From: Nonomuraea rubra
GTDB taxonomy: Bacteria > Actinomycetota > Actinomycetes > Streptosporangiales > Streptosporangiaceae
Direction: 5' to 3'
DNA: 64,000 bases
Assembly: GCF_014207985.1 (NCBI RefSeq)
Contig: NZ_JACHMI010000001.1
Location: forward strand, 10,833,001 to 10,897,000
The notes beneath the pieces are model-generated. The model saw nothing but the letters and a program-made list of their open reading frames with translations, was not told the DNA's origin and searched no databases. Both the position numbers and the translations under genes were made by a program. Of this stretch, positions 57,780 through 64,000 are shown one piece after another. Within the stretch, counting starts at the first letter, position 1. Each line of letters opens with the position of its first letter.

Positions 57780-58847
57780 ATGGCTGAGGTCAGGAAGCTG
57801 AGCGGCCGCTACCGGCTGCTGAACCCGCTGGGCGCGGGGTCCGTGCGCCTGGCGTTCGACGAGGCGGAGCACCGTGACGTCGCGGTCAGGGAGCTGCGGG
57901 TGCCGCCTGAGCTGCGCGACTCCGCCCTGTTCGAGGCGCGCAGGGCCACCGGGTTGCGGCATCCGTCGGTGGTGCGGGTGCTGGACGTGCTGGTCGAGAG
58001 CGGCGTGCCGTGGCTGGTGATGGAGTTCGTCTCGGGAGTGTCGCTGGAGCAGGCCGTGCGTTCGCGCCGCCCGCTGCCGATCCCGCAGGCGGCCAGGGTC
58101 GGCGTCTGCGTCCTGTCGGCGCTGAGCGCCGCGCACGGGGCGGGGATCGTGCACGGCCGGGTCGATCCGGGCAACGTGCTGCTCACCGCGACGGGGCGGG
58201 CGGTGCTGTCCGGGTTCGGGGCGCCCAGCCTGAGCATGCTGCCCTCGGCCGACCTGTGGTCGCTGGCCGCCACGCTGCACTTCGCGGTCGAGGGCCGGCC
58301 GCCGGGTCAGGTGCCGGCCGCGGGCGCGGATCCGTTCAGGTCGCTGGTCAGGGCGATGTTGCATCCGTCGGGGCCGCCGCCGGTGGAGGTGGTGCGCGAG
58401 ACGCTCGACCGGCTGGCGGTGGACCGGCCGCTGGACGCGGTGGTCGAGGCGTCGGGCCCGCTGCCGCCCGCCCGGGTGGCCGCGATCGGGCTGGCCGTGC
58501 TGGACCGGCTGGTGACGTGCGGCGGCTTCCACGGCGGGGTGCAGCCGGGGAACGTGCTCGTGGACGACTCCGGGCAGGCCCGGCTGACGCCGCTGCCGAG
58601 GTCGGGAACGCTCCCGGCCTACACGGCCCCGGAGGGCGCCGCGACCCTGGCCGCGGATCTGTGGTCGCTCGGCGCCACGCTCTTCACGGCCGTCGAGGGC
58701 TCACCGCCCGCGCCGGGAGCGCCGCTGACCAGGGCGGGAGCGCTGGCTCCCGTGCTGTTCAGGCTGCTGTCGGGCGACCCGGCGCACCGCCCCACCGTGG
58801 ACGAGCTGCGCCGGGAGCTGCTCGCGGTCGCCGTCGAGCGAGCTTGA
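57780..58847 (+). CDS. Pseudokinase with two C-lobe-like units
   Basis: 355 aa with protein-kinase traits but no catalytic residues. The Gly loop is LGAGSVRLAF (17-26). The VAIK lysine is Arg37 (VAVREL). The HRD loop becomes HGRVDPGNVLL (His125-Asn132), and the DFG region is SGFGAP. A second C-lobe-like unit repeats the pattern: HGGVQPGNVLV (His251-Asn258), TAPEGAATLAADLWSLGATLFTAVEG (Asp293), matching the first unit's ADLWSLAATLHFAVEG (Asp158). ATP transfer is therefore unlikely; a scaffold or ligand-binding role is inferred. Near full-length kinase size with no membrane segment. Confidence 0.8.
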   Translation: MAEVRKLSGRYRLLNPLGAGSVRLAFDEAEHRDVAVRELRVPPELRDSALFEARRATGLRHPSVVRVLDVLVESGVPWLVMEFVSGVSLEQAVRSRRPLPIPQAARVGVCVLSALSAAHGAGIVHGRVDPGNVLLTATGRAVLSGFGAPSLSMLPSADLWSLAATLHFAVEGRPPGQVPAAGADPFRSLVRAMLHPSGPPPVEVVRETLDRLAVDRPLDAVVEASGPLPPARVAAIGLAVLDRLVTCGGFHGGVQPGNVLVDDSGQARLTPLPRSGTLPAYTAPEGAATLAADLWSLGATLFTAVEGSPPAPGAPLTRAGALAPVLFRLLSGDPAHRPTVDELRRELLAVAVERA

Positions 58848-58875
58848 ACGCCTGCACAACAATTGCGATACATCG

Positions 58876-58905
58876 CGTGTGGAACCTCAGCGATGGGTTC
58901 ACACG
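58876..58905. promoter_or_regulatory. Inverted repeat upstream of a small membrane protein
   Basis: CGTGTGGAACC (58876-58886) and GGTTCACACG (58896-58905) pair with one bulged base. It lies in the 121-bp gap after the pseudokinase gene and could be an operator or a stem-loop. Confidence 0.4.
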
Positions 58906-58968
58906 TTGGACAGGCGACGCAGAATGTGGGAGAGGCGGGGCGTGCGCTCCGCGTTCGGAGGAAGTTGG

Positions 58969-59163
58969 ATGTCGCCGATACAGAAGTACGCCATTGGCGC
59001 AGGCGCCGCGGTCCTGCTCTCGCTGATCGTCTTCGGATGGGGCTGGGTCACGCTACTGGTCGTCCTCGGCGTGGTCGCCGCTCCGGTGGTCGGCTATCTC
59101 ATGCTCGACCCGTCTCAGCGCGAGCGGCTCAAGAGGGCCCGCAGGCGCGGCATCGGCCACTGA
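58969..59163 (+). CDS. Small two-helix membrane protein
   Basis: 64 aa: MSPIQKYAIGAGAAVLLSLIVFGWG then WVTLLVVLGVVAAPVVGYLML, with a basic tail RERLKRARRRGIGH. GGAGGAA seven bases before ATG 58969 supports this start over one 30 codons upstream. No family recognised; a topology of two helices and positive tail fits a small accessory or stress-related membrane protein. Confidence 0.72.
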   Translation: MSPIQKYAIGAGAAVLLSLIVFGWGWVTLLVVLGVVAAPVVGYLMLDPSQRERLKRARRRGIGH

Positions 59164-59199
59164 ACCGGGGCCGCTGAGCCCTGCCTCGCGGCGGGGGCC

Positions 59200-59511
59200 T
59201 CAGGCCTCCGCCGCGGCCAGCGCGGCCTGCACGCGCTGGGTCACCCTTCTCTCCACGTAGAAGGACAGGAACGGCACCGTGCCGCCGAGCATGATGCCCG
59301 CCATGTACGGCCACGACCAGCGCGCCTTCATGCCCAGGTTCATGACCGCGATCAGGTAGATCATGTAGAGCCCGCCGTGGATGGGGGCGATCGTCTGCGA
59401 CAGGGACGGCTCACCCAAGCCGTACCTCAGGACCATGCCCACGCAGAGCACGAGCAGCATGACCCCGACCACGTACGCGAGCACCCGGAAGGGCTTGAGA
59501 GCCGATTCCAC
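59200..59511 (-). CDS. DUF3817-family membrane protein
   Basis: 103 aa. LKPFRVLAYVVGVMLLVLCVGMVLRYGL, PIHGGLYMIYLIAVMNLGMKARWSW and MLGGTVPFLSFYVERRV are the DUF3817 pattern with three membrane helices. GTG start two bases after the SURF1 stop; both are one operon. In actinobacteria this family usually neighbours respiratory or haem-copper assembly genes; the function is unknown. Confidence 0.87.
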   Translation of the reverse strand: MESALKPFRVLAYVVGVMLLVLCVGMVLRYGLGEPSLSQTIAPIHGGLYMIYLIAVMNLGMKARWSWPYMAGIMLGGTVPFLSFYVERRVTQRVQAALAAAEA

Positions 59512-59513
59512 CG

Positions 59514-60299
59514 TTAACCTTCCAGAACCATCTCAGGGGACGACTTGCCGCGATCCCGGTCGCTCCGCACGGCGTCGCGTACGAAGTGGAACCACATGAA
59601 GACGGCGAATCCAGCGAAGATCCACCAGTTGGCGGCGTAAGCCAGGTTACGCCACGTCAGCGTGCCGCCGACCACCGGCGGAGCCACCTTGACCTGGGCC
59701 AGCGAGCCCGAGGGCGGCTGCGCGACGAGGTAGCCGGTGCGGACCTGCTGCCCGGTCCACAGGTTGACCAGCTCGCCCGTGGAGACCGTCTGCACCTGGC
59801 CGGCGGGCAGGCCCTCCGCGCGCCGCTGCACGCTGTCGGTGCCCTGCTGCGGGCGCAGCCGCCCGGACACCGTGACCCGGCCCTCCGGCACGGCCGCGAC
59901 GCCCGGGTCGCCGGCCTGGGCCACCCAGCCGCGTACGACCGGCATGAGCGTGCCGTCGTCGAGCCTGATCGGCGTGAGCACCCAGTAGCCGTGGTCGCGC
60001 GAGACGTTGCCGCCGGGGGCGTCGACGTCGGCCCGCCGGTCGGCGACCAGGAGCTGGCGGTCCGCCTCGTAGACACCCTCGGCCGTGACCCTGCGGCCGA
60101 CGGACTCGCCGTCGAGCTGGGCGCCGGGCCTGGCGAGCGTGGCGACCGCGACGGGCTCGGGGTCGGTGGAGGCCCGCGGCTTGCCCGAGTCCTGGAAGAC
60201 GCCGAGCTGCCAGCGGCCGAGCAGGATGAACGCCACGAGGACCCCGATCGTGAGCAGGTGCAGCCCCATGAGGCGCGGCGAGAACAGGGTCCTGAGCAT
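59514..60299 (-). CDS. SURF1-family cytochrome oxidase assembly protein
   Basis: 261 aa. Two membrane helices: LMGLHLLTIGVLVAFILLGRWQL near the N-terminus and LAYAANWWIFAGFAVFMWFHFVRD near the C-terminus. Between them lies the conserved SURF1 periplasmic barrel (VTAEGVYEADRQLLVADR, HGYWVLTPIRLDDGTLMPVVRGWV, VSGRLRPQQ). It helps assemble the aa3-type cytochrome c oxidase. TAGCTT six bases before the ATG predicts a leaderless mRNA. Confidence 0.92.
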   Translation of the reverse strand: MLRTLFSPRLMGLHLLTIGVLVAFILLGRWQLGVFQDSGKPRASTDPEPVAVATLARPGAQLDGESVGRRVTAEGVYEADRQLLVADRRADVDAPGGNVSRDHGYWVLTPIRLDDGTLMPVVRGWVAQAGDPGVAAVPEGRVTVSGRLRPQQGTDSVQRRAEGLPAGQVQTVSTGELVNLWTGQQVRTGYLVAQPPSGSLAQVKVAPPVVGGTLTWRNLAYAANWWIFAGFAVFMWFHFVRDAVRSDRDRGKSSPEMVLEG

Positions 60300-60404
60300 G
60301 CTTCAAAGCTATCCGGCCGGTGGGGTGGTCCCCTAATCAGCCCGTCACTACGGATCCCGCCAAAAGACGCAAACGCCGCAGGCGAGCACGCTAGGCTGCT
60401 GCCC

Positions 60405-60578
60405 ATGTCTGACCAGCATATTGACCCGGCGGGCAACACCCAGGCCTTCCGCGCGTTCGCCAACGCGCGCGAGCAGGAGGCCGAGGCCAAGCCGAAGAAG
60501 TCGCCCCTCGTGCCCATCATCGCGGTCGTCGCCGCCATCGTGATCATCGGCGTCGCCGCCTTCCTGCTGCTCCGGTAA
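60405..60578 (+). CDS. Small single-helix membrane protein
   Basis: 57 aa: a charged cytoplasmic part (MSDQHIDPAGNTQAFRAFAN, EQEAEAKPKK) and one C-terminal helix (LVPIIAVVAAIVIIGVAAFLLL). TAGGCT at 60392-60397 is seven bases before the ATG (leaderless). Tail-anchored by design. No family recognised. A good terminator follows, so it is a monocistronic gene. Confidence 0.75.
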   Translation: MSDQHIDPAGNTQAFRAFANAREQEAEAKPKKSPLVPIIAVVAAIVIIGVAAFLLLR

Positions 60579-60594
60579 GACAGCCGACAGTTTC

Positions 60595-60621
60595 ACCCGC
60601 CGCGGGGCCGTGGCGGGTTTT
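60595..60621 (+). terminator. Rho-independent terminator
   Basis: ACCCGCC (60595-60601) pairs with GGCGGGT (60612-60618), followed by TTT. It lies 17 bases after the stop of the 57-aa membrane protein gene. Confidence 0.8.
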
Positions 60622-60643
60622 CGTCGTTCCCGGCAACGGCTAG

Positions 60644-60662
60644 ATTGGACTAATCGTCCAAT
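60644..60662. promoter_or_regulatory. 19-bp palindromic operator before the monooxygenase
   Basis: ATTGGACTAATCGTCCAAT: seven-base arms ATTGGAC and GTCCAAT around five bases, ending 17 bases before GTG 60680. It is typical in size of TetR-family operators. No TetR gene is adjacent in the window. Confidence 0.65.
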
Positions 60663-60679
60663 AAGACCGGGAGGAGCCC

Positions 60680-62128
60680 GTGGGTGAGCCAGGGATCGTG
60701 ATCGTCGGATCCGGATTCGCCGGGATCTGCATGGCCGTCAACCTCAAACAGGCCGGTCACCACGACTTCGTCGTCCTGGAGAAGGCCGCGGAGCTGGGCG
60801 GCACCTGGCGTGACAACACCTATCCAGGCTGCGCCTGCGACGTGCCGTCGCACATGTACTCGTACTCGTTCGAGCTGAACCCCGGCTGGTCGCGGATGTT
60901 CTCGCCGCAGGAGGAGATCCAGGCGTACCTGCGGGCCTGCGCCGCCAAGTACGGCATCACCCCGCACATCAGGTACGGCAAGCACGTCGTCTCCATGGAG
61001 TACGACGACGCCGCCAGATCCTGGACGGTCACCACGGAGGACGGCGACACCCTGCGCCCGAAGGCGGTGGTCTCCGCCATCGGCGCTCTCCACATCCCGA
61101 AATTTCCGGAAATAGCGGGGCGAGAGGCGTTCGCCGGCCCCGCCTTCCACTCCGCCGAATGGGACCACTCGGCGGATCTGACCGGCAAGCGCGTGGCCGT
61201 CGTCGGCACCGGCGCCTCCGCCGTCCAGTTCGTCCCCCAGCTCGCCCGCACCGCCCGCCACGTCACCGTCTTCCAGCGCACGGCCCCCTGGCTGCACCCC
61301 AAGCCGGACTTCGCCTTCTCCCCCGCCGCCCGGCGGCTGCTGCGCCTGCCCGGCGCGGCCAGGACCCTGCGCGCCGGCATCTACTGGGCCCTGGAGACCA
61401 GGGCGCTCGGCTTCGCCGTGGATCCCTGCCTGATGAAGGCCCACGAGCGGCTCGCGCTCCGGCACCTGCGCGCCCAGGTCCCCGACCCGGAGCTGCGCCG
61501 CGCGCTCACCCCCGACTACCTCATCGGCTGCAAGCGCATCCTCGTCTCCAGCGACTACTATCCGGCCCTGACCAGGCCGAACGTCTCGCTCGTGACCGAC
61601 GCGATCACCGAGATCCGCGAGCACTCCCTCGTGGCGGGGGCAGAGCACCAGGCCGACGCGATCGTCTACGGCACCGGCTTCAAGGTGACCGACGCGCTCA
61701 CCGAGCAGCGGATCGTCGGCAGGGACGGCCTGAAGCTCCAGGAGGCCTGGCGCGACGGCATCGAGGCCTACCTCGGCGTCACCACCTCCGGCTTCCCCAA
61801 CCTGTTCTTCCTCCTCGGCCCCAACACCGGCCTCGGCCACAACTCGGTCGTCTTCATGATCGAATCGCAGGCGCGCTACGTCGTCGAGTGCCTGCGCCTG
61901 CTCTCCCGCACCCGGGCCAGGGCCGTGGACGTGCGGCCGGAGGCGCAGCGGGAGTTCAACGACCGGCTGCGGGCCCGGCTCGACCCCCTGGTCTGGAACG
62001 CAGGCGGCTGCGACTCCTGGTACCTGGACGAGCACGGGGTGAACCGGACGATCTGGCCGGGCTTCACCTTCGAGTACTGGGCGCGTACGCGGAGGGTGAA
62101 GCCCGGCGCCTACGAGCTCATCTACTAG
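60680..62128 (+). CDS. Flavin-containing monooxygenase, Baeyer-Villiger type
   Basis: 482 aa. FAD motif IVIVGSGFAGICMAVNLKQAG, NADPH motif AVVGTGASAVQFVPQLA, and the BVMO fingerprint FAGPAFHSAEWDH between them. ELGGTWRDNTYPGCACDVPSHMYSYSFE is the characteristic FAD-side block. It would insert oxygen into a ketone to give an ester or lactone. GGGAGGAG precedes the GTG. The palindrome just upstream points to induction by substrate. It is convergent with gamma-glutamyltransferase, overlapping by 11 bases. Confidence 0.92.
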   Translation: MGEPGIVIVGSGFAGICMAVNLKQAGHHDFVVLEKAAELGGTWRDNTYPGCACDVPSHMYSYSFELNPGWSRMFSPQEEIQAYLRACAAKYGITPHIRYGKHVVSMEYDDAARSWTVTTEDGDTLRPKAVVSAIGALHIPKFPEIAGREAFAGPAFHSAEWDHSADLTGKRVAVVGTGASAVQFVPQLARTARHVTVFQRTAPWLHPKPDFAFSPAARRLLRLPGAARTLRAGIYWALETRALGFAVDPCLMKAHERLALRHLRAQVPDPELRRALTPDYLIGCKRILVSSDYYPALTRPNVSLVTDAITEIREHSLVAGAEHQADAIVYGTGFKVTDALTEQRIVGRDGLKLQEAWRDGIEAYLGVTTSGFPNLFFLLGPNTGLGHNSVVFMIESQARYVVECLRLLSRTRARAVDVRPEAQREFNDRLRARLDPLVWNAGGCDSWYLDEHGVNRTIWPGFTFEYWARTRRVKPGAYELIY

Positions 62129-63866
62129 GGGAGACCACCATCGCGCTGCCGCCGCCGCGGCGTGACGGCTCGGCCACGGCCTGGACCCGGTTCCTGCTCA
62201 GGAACTCCAGCGCCGTGGCGGCCCCGATCTCCGGGTTCAGCACGAAGCTGTGCCCCTTGGCCTCCAGCTCGGCGCGGTACAGGTCCAGGAACCCCTGCTC
62301 GGCCTGGGTCTGCGCGGTGTTCCGCTGGGTGGCGCGCGGCGCGGCGAGCGCGTCGGGCAGGCTCATGCCGAGCTCGTACCGGTTGAGCAGGATCTGCAGC
62401 ACGGTCGTGATGATCGTGGAGCCACCGGGCGAGCCGGCCGCCAGCACCGGCCTGCCGTCGTCGAACACCAGCGTCGGTGCCATCGACGAGCGCGGCCGCT
62501 TGCCGGGGCCCGGCAGGTTCGGGTCGCCGGGGGCGGGGCCGAAGGTGAAGTCGGTCAGCTCGTTGTTGAGCAGGACGCCGCGGCCCGGCACCACGATGCC
62601 GTTGCCGCCGGTGGACTCGATGGTCAGGTTGTAGGCGATCACGTTGCCCCAGCGGTCGGCGACTACCAGGTGCGTGGTCTCGGGGCCCTCCTGGGCGACC
62701 GGGGTGGCGGTGCCCGTGGGGGGAGCGCAGCCCTCGTACGTGCCGTCGGGCTCGCCCGGCGCGGCCGGATGCGGCATGGCGGTGCCGCCGACCAGGCAGG
62801 CCCGCTCCTTGGCGAAGCCGTCGGACAGCAGCTCGCGCAGCGGCACGCCGGGGATGTCGCCGACGTACTTGCCGCGGTCGGCGAAGGCCAGCCTGGACGC
62901 CTCCAGGTACTCGTGCAGGCCGGCCTGCGGCAGCGCCTCCAGGATGTTCAGCGCCTCGCCGACCGTGGAGCCGCCGGAGGAGGGCGGGGCCATGCCGTAC
63001 ACGTCCAGGCCGTTGTAGGAGACCTTGGTGGGGCGGCGCTGGATGGCGCGGTAGTCGCGCAGGTCGGACAGCTCCATCAGGCCGGGCCGGACGTTGCGGG
63101 TGCTGCCGGGGGTGACCGGCGGGTTCTTGACCGTGGCCACGATCTCCTTGCCGAGCTGGCCGCCGTACAGCCAGCCGGGGCCGCGCCTGCCCAGCTCGCG
63201 GTAGGTGTCGGCGAGCTCGGGGTTCCTGAAGACGGAGCCGACGGGCGGCGGGGCGCCGTTCGGGAGGTAGAGCTCGGCCGTGGAGGCGATGTCCTTGAAG
63301 CGGCCGGCGTTCGCGGCGGTCTGGTCGTGGAACGTCTGGTCCACGACGAAGCCCTTGGACGCCACCTCGATCGCCGGCTGGAGCGCCTGCCTGAGGGAGA
63401 TCGTGCCGAACCTGCGCAGGGCCAGGTCCCAGTTCGCGACCGTGCCCGGCACGCCCGCCGACAGGCCGCTGGTGACGCCCTCCTCGAACGGGATGCCCTC
63501 CAGCGAGGTGGCGGTCATGGCGCGCGGGGCGGTCTCGCGGCCGTCGATCGTGAACACCTCGCGCCGCCTGGCGTCGTAGTAGACCATGAAGCCGCCGCCG
63601 GCCAGCCCGGCCGAGTACGGCTCCGTGACGCCCAGCACCGCGCCCGCCGCGACCGCGGCGTCCATGGCGTTGCCGCCCCTCTTCAGCACGGAGATGGCGG
63701 CCCTGCTGGCGTCGAGGTCGACGGTGGCCACCGCGCCGCCGTACCCTTCGGCGACGGGGACCTTCTGGTTATGGGCCTGTGTATGGGCCTGCTGTGCGAG
63801 CGCGGCGGGCGCGGGCACGAGCGAGACGAGGACTGCTGCTGCTGCGGGAATGATCGCACGGCGCAT
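62118..63866 (-). CDS. ggt: Gamma-glutamyltransferase
   Basis: 582 aa secreted N-terminal-nucleophile hydrolase. Signal (MRRAIIPAAAAVLVSLVPAPAALA). The autocleavage site is PE-TTH with the nucleophile Thr397. NAMDAAVAAGAVLGVTEPYSAGLAGGGFM opens the large subunit, GRETAP is the substrate loop, and the small subunit has AGSPGGSTIITTVLQIL. It cleaves glutathione and transfers the gamma-glutamyl group. ATG 63866 is chosen for the signal peptide. Large and small subunits are of usual length. Confidence 0.94.
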   Translation of the reverse strand: MRRAIIPAAAAVLVSLVPAPAALAQQAHTQAHNQKVPVAEGYGGAVATVDLDASRAAISVLKRGGNAMDAAVAAGAVLGVTEPYSAGLAGGGFMVYYDARRREVFTIDGRETAPRAMTATSLEGIPFEEGVTSGLSAGVPGTVANWDLALRRFGTISLRQALQPAIEVASKGFVVDQTFHDQTAANAGRFKDIASTAELYLPNGAPPPVGSVFRNPELADTYRELGRRGPGWLYGGQLGKEIVATVKNPPVTPGSTRNVRPGLMELSDLRDYRAIQRRPTKVSYNGLDVYGMAPPSSGGSTVGEALNILEALPQAGLHEYLEASRLAFADRGKYVGDIPGVPLRELLSDGFAKERACLVGGTAMPHPAAPGEPDGTYEGCAPPTGTATPVAQEGPETTHLVVADRWGNVIAYNLTIESTGGNGIVVPGRGVLLNNELTDFTFGPAPGDPNLPGPGKRPRSSMAPTLVFDDGRPVLAAGSPGGSTIITTVLQILLNRYELGMSLPDALAAPRATQRNTAQTQAEQGFLDLYRAELEAKGHSFVLNPEIGAATALEFLSRNRVQAVAEPSRRGGGSAMVVSPSR

Positions 63867-63961
63867 GGTCCCACCATGACCCAGGTACGCCCCGGGTGGT
63901 AGGGCCTCCTGACACATAGGGATGATGTGCTGGTCAGAAGGGGTGATCTAGCGTGGGTGGC

Positions 63962-64000
63962 ATGCGCAGGAAGTACGGCTTCGACCCCTACCTCGCCCTG
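63962..64000 (+). CDS. Start of an unidentified gene (possible bile acid:sodium symporter), cut by window
   Basis: Thirteen codons visible: MRRKYGFDPYLAL. TAGCGT (63949-63954) lies seven bases before the ATG, so a leaderless start is well supported. The FDPYLAL opening resembles SBF-like transporters, which often start with xxDPYxLAL, but 13 residues cannot settle it. Confidence 0.4.
   Translation, partial: MRRKYGFDPYLAL

Noticed and set aside
1..64000. Biosynthetic gene cluster, prophage or integrated element
   Set aside because: I found no PKS, NRPS, terpene, integrase, transposase or phage structural genes; methyltransferases, a BVMO and an N-acetyltransferase alone do not make a cluster.

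Overview
The window is one dense stretch of high-GC actinobacterial chromosome. The signs are GTG and occasional TTG starts, strong GC bias at third codon positions, Tat and lipoprotein signals, AfsR/MalT-type LuxR regulators, DUF574 methyltransferases, many GlxA/AraC regulators, and many start codons placed directly behind a -10 box (leaderless mRNAs). I see no rRNA, tRNA, CRISPR array or complete insertion sequence. The gene families fit a filamentous actinomycete such as Streptosporangiaceae (Nonomuraea-like); that is inference, as no search was run.

Layout. 1-1749: a betaine/osmoprotectant-type ABC ATPase (cut by the window edge) and its permease. 2067-3524: a secreted protein with an orphan 5'-nucleotidase C-terminal domain. 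3534-4025: an ABC-exporter remnant. 4120-13619: a catabolic locus built around a LacI regulator. A Tat-exported KstD-like flavoprotein is divergent from LacI, a second FAD oxidoreductase, a sugar ABC transporter without its own ATPase, and a secreted putative polysaccharide-active enzyme; two matching palindromes flank the LacI promoter. 13689-24500: GlxA regulators, a secreted propeller-like protein, a Pro/Gly-rich membrane protein, a methyltransferase, a Nudix hydrolase, a saccharopine-dehydrogenase-like protein, an ArsR/hydrolase pair, and a sugar dehydrogenase fused to a cellulose-binding module. 24726-38596: hydrolases, YceI/MarR, a GntR-ABC operon, threonine dehydratase, a DUF574 methyltransferase, a serine beta-lactamase-like protein, FMN reductase, AraC, DUF418, and the paralogue of the Pro/Gly-rich protein.

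38652-43435: a four-carbon sugar-acid operon (otnK, otnC, two SsuC-like permeases and a binding lipoprotein). It carries three tiny ORFs, each overlapping the next start codon by four bases, a 10-bp inverted repeat over one of them, and TTA codons in the transporter genes. 43453-47495: a large LuxR regulator, a LysE exporter and a TetR regulator. 47630-52710: a secreted hydrolase and a D-amino-acid catabolic operon. 52719-56834: a response regulator and a histidine kinase fused to a DUF4173 membrane domain. 56907-64000: arylamine N-acetyltransferase, a pseudokinase with two C-lobe-like units, small membrane proteins, SURF1/DUF3817, a Baeyer-Villiger-type monooxygenase behind a 19-bp palindrome, gamma-glutamyltransferase, and the first codons of a likely transporter.

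Two patterns cross the window. Short perfect or near-perfect tandem repeats span stop codons at five gene ends. TANNNT-like boxes lie 6-8 bases before the start codon of many genes.
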